This document shows positions 1 through 6,859 of a stretch of 11,427 nt of DNA, one piece after another (the first letter of the stretch is position 1; each line of letters starts with the position of its first letter). The DNA is taken from assembly GCA_045602025.1 (NCBI GenBank), contig JAZSAT010000053.1:1-11427 (forward strand). Direction: 5' to 3'. The DNA is from RGIG5579 sp045602025 (GTDB lineage Bacteria > Bacillota > Clostridia > Oscillospirales > SIG627). The position numbers and the translations under genes are program-made. The notes under the pieces were generated by a model. That model did not search any database and was not told where the DNA came from. It saw only the letters and a program-made list of their open reading frames with translations.

Positions 1-269
1 AAAAGATCAGTGCTTCGTTTCAGAATTTTACTGTTCTTTAAAGAAATATATTCAGGTACTTCTTTAATATCGAATGCTGCAGAAATTTCAGGTTCTGAAT
101 CCACATCAACAATATATGTATCAAATGGTTTCGCATATAGCGAATCAATTTCTTTAAAGGTTTCCATTGCAAGCATAGATTTTGCATTCTCTTTTCTGTA
201 AAAAAGAATGATCAAATCACAGCCACCTCTAATAACAGCATCAAATGCATCTCTTTTCAGTTCTTTCAA
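1..269 (-). CDS. Thioredoxin-fold protein without the CxxC motif (partial, C-terminus off window)
   Basis: The first 89 residues are visible; the gene runs off the left edge. The pattern is that of thioredoxin: a hydrophobic strand (CDLIILFY, residues 17-24), a helix, a second strand followed by the DVDSEP segment (residues 55-60), and a loop with the cis-proline (DIKEVPEY, residues 67-74). Aligned to E. coli thioredoxin, the WCGPC active site becomes ENAKS (residues 27-31), so both redox cysteines are replaced, by Asn and Ser. The only cysteine seen, C17, lies before the strand and not at the active site. A dithiol oxidoreductase role is therefore unlikely; a binding or scaffold role is inferred. 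The start is the TTG at 269-267, because GGCGGTGATC just upstream matches the ideal 16S-complementary sequence at nine of ten bases; a second TTG at 284 has no such site. It follows the U32 gene by 26 bases and is probably in the same transcript. Confidence 0.7.
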   Translation of the reverse strand, partial: MKELKRDAFDAVIRGGCDLIILFYRKENAKSMLAMETFKEIDSLYAKPFDTYIVDVDSEPEISAAFDIKEVPEYISLKNSKILKRSTDL

Positions 270-295
270 ACCGATCACCGCCAATTATACAAAAT

Positions 296-1516
296 TTATT
301 TTCGAATCAAATCCCCGACTGAGAGTTTTTCGTTTGTTTTGATGAAAAATATCTGCTGCGGATGCGGACATGAGTTGATCTCATTCATTTTATCATCGAA
401 CATTTTCTCAATGGTAATTTTTCTTCCGCATGCTCCCGGTGAAATAAATTCGCAAATATCACCAACGGAAAATTTATTTCTTTGCCTGCATTTTGCAAGT
501 CCCGTCTTTTCATCAAAGCTTTCAACAAGACAAAGGTATGATTTTTCGCCAATATACCCGTTTGTAGGTGCAAAGTTAGAATCGTCCATCGTAGGAGTAA
601 AATAATAGCCTGTGCAGTATTCACGGTGAGAAACAGAAGAAAGCTCATACAGGAGGTCTTCAAACTCATCCTCTTTGTCAATTCTTGACATTGCAATACG
701 ATAAGCATTGGTTACGACCGCAACATAATACGCACTTTTCATTCTGCCTTCGATTTTAAAACTCGAAATACCGGCCTGAGTCAGCTCTTTCATATGTTTT
801 ATCATACAAAGGTCTTTCGAACCGAAAATGTAACTGCCCTCGGGATAAATTTCACAAGACAAAACATCATCCGGTCTTTTTTCTTCATAAAAGCGGTATT
901 GCCAACGGCAAGGCTGAGTACACTCTCCCCTATTCGCATCTCTTCCGGTATAAAACTCAGAAAGCATACAGCGACCTGAAAAAGAAACGCACATTGAGCC
1001 ATGAACAAAGGTTTCCAGTTCGAGATCGTAAGGGATCTGTTCCTTGATAGAAACGATCTCATTCAATGAAAGCTCTCTTGCCAAAACAACTCTTTTTGCG
1101 CCCAACTCATACCACTTCAGGCAGCTGTACGCATTTACCGTAGCCGCTTGGGTAGAAATATGAATCGGAATGCTTGGCATGTGCTTTTTGCAAAGCGAAA
1201 ACACACCAAGGTCCGCTACAATAACCCCATCCGGAGAGATCTGATTAAGCTCATCAAGATATTTTTCCAAAGCTGAAAACTCATATTGTCTCGGAAAAAT
1301 ATTGATGGTAACATAAACTTTTTTTCCGAGCTTATGTGCAAAACAAATTGCATTTTTCAGTTCTTCATAGGAAAAATTATCTGCAGCAGCACGCATACCA
1401 AAGCGTTCACCTGCAAGATAAACAGCATCCGCACCAAAGCGAATTGCGGCTTCCATTTTTTCAAAATTGCCCGCAGGAGATAGCAATTCCGGAAGAATTA
1501 AACAATTTTGATTCAT
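296..1516 (-). CDS. U32 family protein, likely tRNA U34 hydroxylation protein (TrhP-like)
   Basis: This 406-aa protein belongs to peptidase family U32. The N-terminal half has the typical barrel segments LLSPAGNFEKMEAAIRFGAD (11-30) and GADAVYLAGERFGMR. The U32 signature ETFVHGSMCVSFSGRCMLS spans residues 168-186. Cysteines 176, 183, 199 and 237 have nearly the spacing of the four iron-sulfur ligands of the U32 proteins UbiU and UbiV, so a 4Fe-4S cluster is probable. Members once called collagenases include TrhP of E. coli and B. subtilis, which are needed for 5-hydroxyuridine at the tRNA wobble position with prephenate as a required metabolite. That role is the best guess here and fits the neighbouring translation genes; it is not proven by sequence. 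The ATG overlaps the stop of the M18 gene as ATGA, indicating translational coupling. Length and motifs look complete, with no sign of truncation. Confidence 0.88.
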   Translation of the reverse strand: MNQNCLILPELLSPAGNFEKMEAAIRFGADAVYLAGERFGMRAAADNFSYEELKNAICFAHKLGKKVYVTINIFPRQYEFSALEKYLDELNQISPDGVIVADLGVFSLCKKHMPSIPIHISTQAATVNAYSCLKWYELGAKRVVLARELSLNEIVSIKEQIPYDLELETFVHGSMCVSFSGRCMLSEFYTGRDANRGECTQPCRWQYRFYEEKRPDDVLSCEIYPEGSYIFGSKDLCMIKHMKELTQAGISSFKIEGRMKSAYYVAVVTNAYRIAMSRIDKEDEFEDLLYELSSVSHREYCTGYYFTPTMDDSNFAPTNGYIGEKSYLCLVESFDEKTGLAKCRQRNKFSVGDICEFISPGACGRKITIEKMFDDKMNEINSCPHPQQIFFIKTNEKLSVGDLIRK

Positions 1517-2898
1517 TTTCTCTTATAAAACGCAAGGCAAGCTTCGTAGGTGGAATATACATCAAGCTTTGATACCACTTCATATGGTGCGTGCATAGAA
1601 AGCACAGGCACACCAAGATCCACTACATCGATATTCAGTTTTGCGATATACTGCGCAACCGTACCACCGCCGCCTTGATCAACCTTTCCAAGCTCACCAA
1701 TCTGCCAAACAACCTCGTTTTGGTTTAAAACAGTTCTGATCTTACCAACAAACTCAGCGGAAGCATCCGAGGTGCTGCTCTTGCCGCGAGCACCGGTGTA
1801 TTTTGTTATGATTGCACCGTGATTTAAAATCGAGCTGTTTTGTTTCTCGTAAACCTCAGGGAAAATCGGATCAAAGCAAGCATTCACATCTGCAGAAAGA
1901 CACCAGGAATTAGAGAGTGCGCGCCTTGCATTTTTCTTTCCGCAAAGCTCACAAAGAAAATCATAAAGGAAATTGGTGTTTAAGCCGGTGTTGCCGCTGC
2001 TGCCGATCTCTTCTTTATCTGCAAGTACAAGAACGGAAGTATAGGTAGGCTGTTTTGCTTCAAAAAAAGCCATCATAGAAGGGTAAGCACATACTCTGTC
2101 ATCGTGCGCATAGGAAGCGATAAGATTTCGGTCAAGCCCGACATCACGAGCCTTCAGTGCCGGAACGAGCGTCAATTCAGAAGAAATAAAGTCCTCTTCC
2201 TTCATACCGTATTTTTCATTCAAAAGCTTTAAGACATTCAGCTTAACCGCTTCCTTTGCTTCGCTGTCAACAGGAAGAGATCCTACGATCACAGCAAGGT
2301 TTTCGCCGGGAGTAAGCTCTGCAGCGACACGCTTCATCTGATCCTGAGCAAGATGAGGCAAAAGATCGGAAATATAAAAGATCGGATCGTTTTCATCTTC
2401 GCCGATGGAAACATTAATCTTTTCACCATTTTCTAAAACAACTGTTCCGTGAAGTGCAAGAGGGACAGTAGGCCACTGATACTTTTTAATACCACCGTAG
2501 TAGTGCGTTTTAAAATAAGCAATCGATTCTTTTTCGCACAAGGGATTTGGCTTTAGATCAATGCGAGGAGCATCAATATGGGAAGCAATGATACCAAAGC
2601 CCTCCTCAACATCTTTTTCACCGATCACCGCAAGAATCAACGCTTTATCGCGGTTTACATAGTAGATCTTATCACCGGTTTTATATTCTTTTCCGTATTC
2701 CAAGGAAGAAAAACCATTCTTTTTTGCAAGGTCTAAAGCATATACGACAGATTCTCTTTCTGTTTTAGCTTTATTTAAAAAATCCTTGTACCCTTCCGAA
2801 AAAGAAAAAGCCGTCTTTACCTTTTCACTTGAGAAAATTTTAGATGCATCTTTTGGCTTATAGCAAAGTTCTTCATAAGGATTCTTGTTTTCAGACAT
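1513..2898 (-). CDS. M18 family aminopeptidase
   Basis: This 461-aa cytosolic dizinc aminopeptidase removes N-terminal residues from peptides. The M18 family includes aspartyl aminopeptidase and yeast aminopeptidase I; substrate preference cannot be read from sequence. The metal-binding and catalytic set appears complete: H107 and D109 in SHIDAPR, D266/D267 in AHDDR, the glutamate pair E296/E297 in DKEEIGSSG, D337 in SADVNACFDP, and H436 in SMHAPYE. The middle region (about 115-245) matches the extra domain used for oligomerisation in this family. There is no signal peptide. The ATG at 2898 is preferred over an in-frame TTG at 2904 because AGGAG at 2910-2906 is seven bases from it. The start lies inside the 3' end of coaE (8-base overlap), and the stop overlaps the U32 start, so the three genes look like one translationally coupled unit. 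Confidence 0.95.
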   Translation of the reverse strand: MSENKNPYEELCYKPKDASKIFSSEKVKTAFSFSEGYKDFLNKAKTERESVVYALDLAKKNGFSSLEYGKEYKTGDKIYYVNRDKALILAVIGEKDVEEGFGIIASHIDAPRIDLKPNPLCEKESIAYFKTHYYGGIKKYQWPTVPLALHGTVVLENGEKINVSIGEDENDPIFYISDLLPHLAQDQMKRVAAELTPGENLAVIVGSLPVDSEAKEAVKLNVLKLLNEKYGMKEEDFISSELTLVPALKARDVGLDRNLIASYAHDDRVCAYPSMMAFFEAKQPTYTSVLVLADKEEIGSSGNTGLNTNFLYDFLCELCGKKNARRALSNSWCLSADVNACFDPIFPEVYEKQNSSILNHGAIITKYTGARGKSSTSDASAEFVGKIRTVLNQNEVVWQIGELGKVDQGGGGTVAQYIAKLNIDVVDLGVPVLSMHAPYEVVSKLDVYSTYEACLAFYKRK

Positions 2899-3502
2899 TT
2901 TCAATCTCCTCTAATTCATAAATTTTTTCTAAAAGTATGTAACAATATCGCTCCAAATCAGTGATATTACCATTGTTTTCAATCACTACATCAGATCTTT
3001 TCATCAATTCCTCTTTTGAAATTTGATTTGAGATCCGAAGCCTTGCTTTCTCTTCAGAAATACCATCGCGAAGACAAATTCTGCGAATCTGTTCATTTTC
3101 GGAAGAGATTACAGAACAAACAAGGTTACAAATTCTCTCAAGTCCTGCTTCAAACAGCAGAGGGGCATCAATAAGACAGAACTCTTCGCCGCTATTTTCC
3201 GAATCTTTGATCAAAGATTTAAGTTTTAAAACTACGTGTCTATGTGCGATCTCGTTCAATTGAAGACGCTTCTTTTTATCGTGAAAAACAATTTCTCCAA
3301 GAGCGGCACGATCCAATTTTCCATCGGCGATTACACCGGTTCCAAATGCTTTTCCAATTTCAAAAAGGCAATCGGAAGGCGTGTTGACAAGCTCATGATA
3401 GATCTCGTCGCAATCAAAAACAGGAACACCGCGCTTGCGAAAAAATTCACACACTGTGCTCTTTCCCGAACCGCTGGAGCCGCAGATACCAATTACTTTC
3501 AT
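2891..3502 (-). CDS. coaE: Dephospho-CoA kinase
   Basis: CoaE phosphorylates the 3'-hydroxyl of dephospho-CoA with ATP, the last step of coenzyme A synthesis in the cytosol. The 203-aa length is normal. The N-terminus carries the P-loop GSSGSGKST (residues 8-16), followed by the VFDCDEIYHELV segment (29-40), whose aspartates match the conserved substrate/magnesium region, and the IDAPLLFEAGLE segment that is diagnostic of CoaE. The ATG at 3502 is supported by a TGAGG ribosome binding site that overlaps the TGA of the preceding Sua5-type gene, seven bases away. The 3' end overlaps the M18 gene by eight bases. Its position after prfA and the t6A gene is one of many arrangements seen in Firmicutes and does not suggest a special link to translation. 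Confidence 0.95.
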   Translation of the reverse strand: MKVIGICGSSGSGKSTVCEFFRKRGVPVFDCDEIYHELVNTPSDCLFEIGKAFGTGVIADGKLDRAALGEIVFHDKKKRLQLNEIAHRHVVLKLKSLIKDSENSGEEFCLIDAPLLFEAGLERICNLVCSVISSENEQIRRICLRDGISEEKARLRISNQISKEELMKRSDVVIENNGNITDLERYCYILLEKIYELEEIENV

Positions 3503-3509
3503 ACTTGCC

Positions 3510-4559
3510 TCAAATTTTAATCATATTAAAAGCACATGCGCGGAGCAATCGGTTTGAGATTGCAAGTCCTAATTCACTTTGGCTGGTTGCTCTGCAATAA
3601 ATTTGCTCCGTGTCGATGCTGTCAAATCTTCTCAGGGCGTCAAATAAGGACGATGCCTGAGATAACAAATCAAATTTAGAACCGAACGAAATAAGCTTTC
3701 CCTCTTTTGAAAAGGGCAAAAGCATCTCAAGATCCTCTTCAAAGCAAAGTACACCAAGCCCCTCCTGAAGCTTCTTCTTGAAAAATAACATTACTTCCTC
3801 TTCCCTGCCACAAACCATTGTTACAGGGGCCTTCGGTGCATAATGGCGATATTTCATTCCGGGAGATTCCGGTTTTTGATTTTCTTTCAAAGAAGATAAA
3901 ACGGCTTCGGAAATAACTATGTTTTCCGTTACTTCTTTCAGATCATTCACGGTTACAAAACCGGGGCGAAGCAAATGGATTTCATCCCCATTCAGAGAAA
4001 TAACCGTTGATTCAAGTCCAACCTCAGAAGGCCCGCCATCAATGATCATAGGAATTCTTCCACTCATATCCTCGATTACATGTGCTGCTGTCGTGGGACT
4101 CGGCTTGCCGGAAAGGTTGGCAGAAGGTGCCGCAATCGGCTTGCCGGACATTTTTATCAATGCCCTTGCAACAGGGTGAGAAGGACAACGAAGTGCTACC
4201 GTCTTCAGACCGACCGTAACAGAATCCGGAATGATCTCCTTTTTAGGTAAAATAACCGTCAGAGGTCCGGGCATAAATTTTTCCGCTAATCGGTTCAGCA
4301 GAACTTGATTTTCGGTGTGAGCATAAAGAGAAAAATCAGATGGGGAAAGAACATGAACAATCAAGGGATTGTCATGTGGGCGTCCTTTTGCCTCAAAAAC
4401 CGAATCACAAGCTGCAGCGTTCAATGCATCTGCACCGAGACCGTAAACGGTCTCCGTCGGAAACGCAACAATTTTTCCGGAACGAATCAATTCAGCAGCT
4501 TCCAAAATATCATAATCCGAAAAAAGATTCGGATCAAATTTAAAAACCTTAGTATCCAT
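3510..4559 (-). CDS. ywlC: Threonylcarbamoyl-AMP synthase, long Sua5 type
   Basis: This 349-aa enzyme makes threonylcarbamoyl-AMP from threonine, bicarbonate and ATP. The TsaD complex then transfers the threonylcarbamoyl group to A37 of ANN-decoding tRNAs (t6A). The YrdC-like catalytic domain covers residues 12-205, with the nucleotide-binding segment GKIVAFPTETVYGLGADA (28-45), the KGRP motif (58-61) and PSANLSGKPSPT (145-156). The linker SPGMKYRHYAP (232-242) is a hallmark of Sua5; it leads to a C-terminal Sua5 domain that short TsaC proteins lack. The ATG at 4559 is chosen over a TTG at 4562: it shares a base with the prfA stop (TGATG), so translation is probably coupled. The upstream ribosome binding site (GGTG) is weak, in line with coupling. 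The prfA-ywlC linkage is conserved in Firmicutes. Confidence 0.95.
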   Translation of the reverse strand: MDTKVFKFDPNLFSDYDILEAAELIRSGKIVAFPTETVYGLGADALNAAACDSVFEAKGRPHDNPLIVHVLSPSDFSLYAHTENQVLLNRLAEKFMPGPLTVILPKKEIIPDSVTVGLKTVALRCPSHPVARALIKMSGKPIAAPSANLSGKPSPTTAAHVIEDMSGRIPMIIDGGPSEVGLESTVISLNGDEIHLLRPGFVTVNDLKEVTENIVISEAVLSSLKENQKPESPGMKYRHYAPKAPVTMVCGREEEVMLFFKKKLQEGLGVLCFEEDLEMLLPFSKEGKLISFGSKFDLLSQASSLFDALRRFDSIDTEQIYCRATSQSELGLAISNRLLRACAFNMIKI

Positions 4560-5629
4560 CAAAATTCACCGTTTTCAAGTTGTTGCATGCGATCAGATGT
4601 GATCAGCGCATCGATCAATTCGTCAAGCTTACCGTTGAGAATACTTTCAATGGAGTGAAGGGTCAGGGAAATCCTATGGTCGCTGACTCTTCCCTGAGGA
4701 TAGTTGTAGGTACGGATTCTTTCACTGCGATCGCCCGAACCGATCTGGCTTTTTCTCGCATTTGAAATTTCTGCTGCTTGCTTTTCCATTTCAAGCTTAT
4801 GAATCTTGGAACGAAGAACCTTCATTGCTTTTTCTCTGTTTTTCAACTGACTGCGCTCGTCCTGGCATTCTACAATGATACCGGTAGGCTTGTGCAGTAT
4901 TCGAATAGCAGAGTCGGTCTTATTAACATGCTGACCGCCCGCACCGCTTGCTCTGTGGGTATCGATCTCAAGATCTTGAAGATTGATATTTACTTCAACT
5001 TCTTCTGCTTCAGGTAAAACAGCAACCGTAACGGTCGAGGTCTGTATTCTGCCCTGAGACTCGGTTTCGGGAACACGCTGAACACGGTGAACACCACTTT
5101 CGAACTTCAGTTTCGAATATGCCCCCTCACCTTCGATCATAAAAGAAATTTCTTTGAACCCGCCAAGCTCAGTCTCGTTGCAATCAATAAGCTCACACTT
5201 CCATCCATTGTTTTGCGAATACATGGAATACATGCGATAAAGCACGCCAGAAAAAAGTGCGGCCTCTTCCCCACCGGCACCGGCTCGGATTTCAATAATA
5301 ACATTTTTATCATCATTTGGGTCTTTCGGCAAAAGCAGAAATTTCAATTCTTCACGAAGTTGTTCTTCTTCAGCCTTTGCATCGCTTAATTCTTCCTGTG
5401 CAAGCTCAACAAGCTCAGGATCAGGCTTTTCAGATAAAATCTCTCTCGCATCTTCCTGCCTTTTGAGAGCGTTAGAAAGTGCGCGGTATGCATTAACAAT
5501 AGGGGTAAGATTCTTGTAATCCTTCATAAGGACCCTTGATTTTTCGGTATCGGAAATTATTTCCGGCATCGCAAGCTGAGATTCAATCTGTAAATAGCGT
5601 TCCTCAGTTTTCTTTAATTTATCAATCAT
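4559..5629 (-). CDS. prfA: Peptide chain release factor 1
   Basis: RF1 recognises UAA and UAG stop codons and triggers release of the finished peptide on the ribosome. The 356-aa length is standard. The GGQ catalytic motif is at residues 231-233 within ASGAGGQHVNK. The stop-codon recognition tripeptide of the PxT class is P187-E188-T189 in HRVQRVPETE; the PxT pattern rather than SPF identifies RF1, not RF2. The N-terminal helical domain (1-100) is rich in Glu and Lys, as usual. The ATG at 5629 lies within the end of the DUF951 gene (8-base overlap), with no strong ribosome binding site of its own, so coupled translation is likely. The methyltransferase gene prmC, which modifies the GGQ glutamine and often sits beside prfA, is not adjacent here. 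Confidence 0.97.
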   Translation of the reverse strand: MIDKLKKTEERYLQIESQLAMPEIISDTEKSRVLMKDYKNLTPIVNAYRALSNALKRQEDAREILSEKPDPELVELAQEELSDAKAEEEQLREELKFLLLPKDPNDDKNVIIEIRAGAGGEEAALFSGVLYRMYSMYSQNNGWKCELIDCNETELGGFKEISFMIEGEGAYSKLKFESGVHRVQRVPETESQGRIQTSTVTVAVLPEAEEVEVNINLQDLEIDTHRASGAGGQHVNKTDSAIRILHKPTGIIVECQDERSQLKNREKAMKVLRSKIHKLEMEKQAAEISNARKSQIGSGDRSERIRTYNYPQGRVSDHRISLTLHSIESILNGKLDELIDALITSDRMQQLENGEF

Positions 5630-5816
5630 TTTGATCTGAGATTATCCTTTTTATTTTCTTTTCGAGTTTTACTCTGGGAATGACCATCTCGTGATTGCAA
5701 GTTTCGCAGCGGATCTTTACATCACTGCCGACAAAGACGACCTGAAATCTAGAACCGCCGCATGGATGATTCTTTTTCATTTCCAAAATATCGTTTACAT
5801 AAAATCGTTGTATCAT
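5622..5816 (-). CDS. DUF951 family small protein
   Basis: This is a 64-aa protein of the DUF951 family, widespread in Firmicutes and of unknown biochemical role. The family pattern is clear: MIQRFYVNDILEMKKNHPCG at the N-terminus, a V-G-S-D-V-K strand, then RCETCNHEMVIPRVKLEKK (residues 36-54). C19, C37, C40 and H42 could bind a metal, which is a guess from spacing. The ATG at 5816 gives the normal family N-terminus and has AGGA a few bases upstream. A GTG at 5846 would extend the frame but lies inside a terminator-like hairpin and is not credible. The gene is the first of the DUF951-prfA-ywlC-coaE series and overlaps prfA by eight bases. No room for a promoter exists between the hairpin T-tract and its start. 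Confidence 0.85.
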   Translation of the reverse strand: MIQRFYVNDILEMKKNHPCGGSRFQVVFVGSDVKIRCETCNHEMVIPRVKLEKKIKRIISDQND

Positions 5817-5822
5817 AATCCT

Positions 5823-5863
5823 AAAAAAATGTGCAAAAATACTCACGAAGAGTGTTTTTGCAC
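5823..5863 (-). terminator. Terminator-like hairpin in the DUF951-prfA leader
   Basis: Positions 5831-5863 form a near-perfect inverted repeat: a stem of 14 pairs (nine A/T-rich pairs with a GTGC/GCAC base, one G-U in one orientation, then ACTC/GAGT) with a five-base loop. On the minus strand it is followed at once by seven Ts (5829-5823), the form of a Rho-independent terminator for the 91-aa gene upstream. On the plus strand the T-run is displaced, so it is much less convincing there. The T-tract ends six bases before the DUF951 start codon. Confidence 0.8.
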
Positions 5864-5870
5864 GAAAAAA

Positions 5871-6146
5871 TTATTTTTTTAATTCTTTTTCTAACCAGAC
5901 TTTTCCAAGATCAAGCGCTTCATACAATCCATATTTTTCAGACTGCTTCAGAACCTCTCCTGTTTTGGTGTCCTGAACCTGAACAAAAATCATATCGGGG
6001 ATTTCCTTGCCGTGGAAATCTTTTGTAGTCAAAACGGTTAAAACCAAAACAGCTTTTCGTGCGGGATTACCGTAACAAATAATGTTACCGTTCTTTACCA
6101 AGGGTTTACCGCAATAAGCAGTAAATTCCGTAATTTCTTTTGCCAT
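5871..6146 (-). CDS. Conserved-looking hypothetical protein, 91 aa
   Basis: I do not recognise this protein. It is 91 residues, with no signal peptide and no clear membrane helix. The first third has two cysteines, C12 in AYCGKPLVKNG and C25 in IICYGNP. A strongly hydrophobic strand (KAVLVLTVLTT) follows, then a second strand (DMIFVQVQDT) and a C-terminal charged helix ending in KVWLEKELKK. The alternating strands and final helix suggest a compact alpha/beta fold. The ATG at 6146 is well supported: AGAGG lies six bases upstream. It starts 11 bases after ireB and ends just before the hairpin at 5831-5863. In many Firmicutes ireB is followed by ruvX (Holliday junction resolvase-like) and a DUF1292 gene; this protein matches neither in length or motifs. 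Codon use resembles its neighbours, so it is likely a real gene. Confidence 0.8.
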   Translation of the reverse strand: MAKEITEFTAYCGKPLVKNGNIICYGNPARKAVLVLTVLTTKDFHGKEIPDMIFVQVQDTKTGEVLKQSEKYGLYEALDLGKVWLEKELKK

Positions 6147-6157
6147 AAAAAACCTCT

Positions 6158-6415
6158 CTAAATATTTAAATAGCTTTTCAGCAGATGGCGCAAAAGCTCA
6201 TCGCGCTCGATCTTTGCAATCAAAGTGCGAGCATTGTTGTAGTTGGTGATATAGGTCGGATCTTCCGTGAGAATATAACCTACAAGCTGATTCAACGGAT
6301 TATAACCCTTTTCAATCAGAGCTTCGTAGACAGAAGAAAGGGTTTTTCTTACAAAATCCTCTTCCTCTTGTGTTACTTTGTAGGTGATGGTTTTTTCCTT
6401 ATCGAAACCGATCAT
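6158..6415 (-). CDS. ireB: IreB family regulatory phosphoprotein
   Basis: This 85-aa cytosolic protein belongs to the IreB family (formerly DUF965; YrzL in Bacillus). In Enterococcus faecalis, IreB is phosphorylated on N-terminal threonines by the PASTA kinase IreK and negatively affects cephalosporin resistance. The family core is well preserved: VYEALIEKGYNPLNQLVGYI (residues 29-48), then DPTYITNYNNARTLIAKIER and a final LLKSYL. T9 and T11 near the N-terminus are candidate phosphorylation sites, by analogy only. The ATG at 6415 is fixed by an AAGGAGG site five bases upstream; an upstream in-frame start at 6505 would read into RNase P RNA and is rejected. It begins 37 bases after the end of rnpB. 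No kinase or phosphatase gene lies in this window. Confidence 0.93.
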   Translation of the reverse strand: MIGFDKEKTITYKVTQEEEDFVRKTLSSVYEALIEKGYNPLNQLVGYILTEDPTYITNYNNARTLIAKIERDELLRHLLKSYLNI

Positions 6416-6452
6416 TGAAACCTCCTTGTCCTCTCGCACAAAAAAATGTTTG

Positions 6453-6817
6453 TTATGACTAGGTTTGTAAGCCGGGTTCTGTGATGCAAAAGCACCGGCG
6501 ATCATCTATCTGGGACAGAGATCTCTCTCTGCCTCTAGCCACCTTTAAAACTGCCTGGCCGACATTGACCGAATGGTCTGTTTTGTATGCGGTGTTGCTT
6601 CGGATAGGGTTTACAGGACTTCTATGTTACCATAAAAGTCGGTGAGCTCTTACCTCGCCTTTTCACCCTTACCGGTTTCCCGGCGGTATCTCTCTGTTGC
6701 ACTTTCCCTAAAGTCACCTTCGGCGGACGTTATCCGTTATCCTTGCCATATGAAGCCCGGACTTTCCTCACTTTGGTCCTTTCGAAATCAAAGCGCGATC
6801 GCCCCACCTAGTCATAA
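6453..6817 (-). ncRNA. rnpB: RNase P RNA, type A
   Basis: This is the catalytic RNA of RNase P, which trims the 5' ends of tRNA precursors. Helix P1 is formed by the ends: an 11-base sequence at 6817-6807 pairs perfectly with 6463-6453. Helix P2 pairs GGCGATC near the 5' end with GATCGCC near the 3' end. Helix P4 pairs the universal GGAAAGTCCGGGC with GAACCCGGCTTACA. The P15 region reads GGTGAAAAGGCGAGGTAAGAG, with the GGTAA element that binds the tRNA CCA end. The general layout and the GATAGATGATCGCC segment are those of type A, as in most Clostridia. A consensus promoter lies directly upstream. At the 3' side a run of seven Ts (6446-6440) follows P1 without its own strong hairpin, so the 3' end may be made by processing and some transcripts may continue into ireB. 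Exact ends are accurate only to a few bases. Confidence 0.95.
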
Positions 6818-6825
6818 TTTATGCT

Positions 6826-6854
6826 ATTATACCCTAAAAACATAATTTTGTCAA
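6826..6854 (-). promoter_or_regulatory. Sigma-A promoter of rnpB
   Basis: TTGACA (6854-6849) and TATAAT (6831-6826) are both perfect matches to the housekeeping consensus, separated by 17 bases. Transcription would start near 6819, within a few bases of the P1 helix of RNase P RNA. This may also be the main promoter for ireB and the genes behind it, since no clear promoter was seen between rnpB and ireB. Confidence 0.92.
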
Positions 6855-6859
6855 ACATA

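Noticed and set aside
10..201. Plus-strand 63-aa open frame at the left edge
   Set aside because: It is antisense to the thioredoxin-fold frame, which has recognisable motifs and a near-ideal ribosome binding site.
4305..4658. Plus-strand 117-aa open frame across the prfA-ywlC junction
   Set aside because: It is antisense to two well-identified genes, with no recognisable motif and no promoter in front of it.
5129..5137. PET instead of PAT in the release factor 1 tripeptide as an oddity
   Set aside because: The class rule is PxT, the middle position varies among bacteria, and the rest of the region is standard. (Position given only approximately for the recognition region.)
5817..5846. GTG start that would lengthen the DUF951 protein
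   Set aside because: It falls inside the terminator-like hairpin and adds residues not seen in the family pattern.
6416..6505. N-terminal extension of ireB to a start at 6505
   Set aside because: The extension is the 3' part of RNase P RNA read as protein; the AAGGAGG site places the start at 6415.
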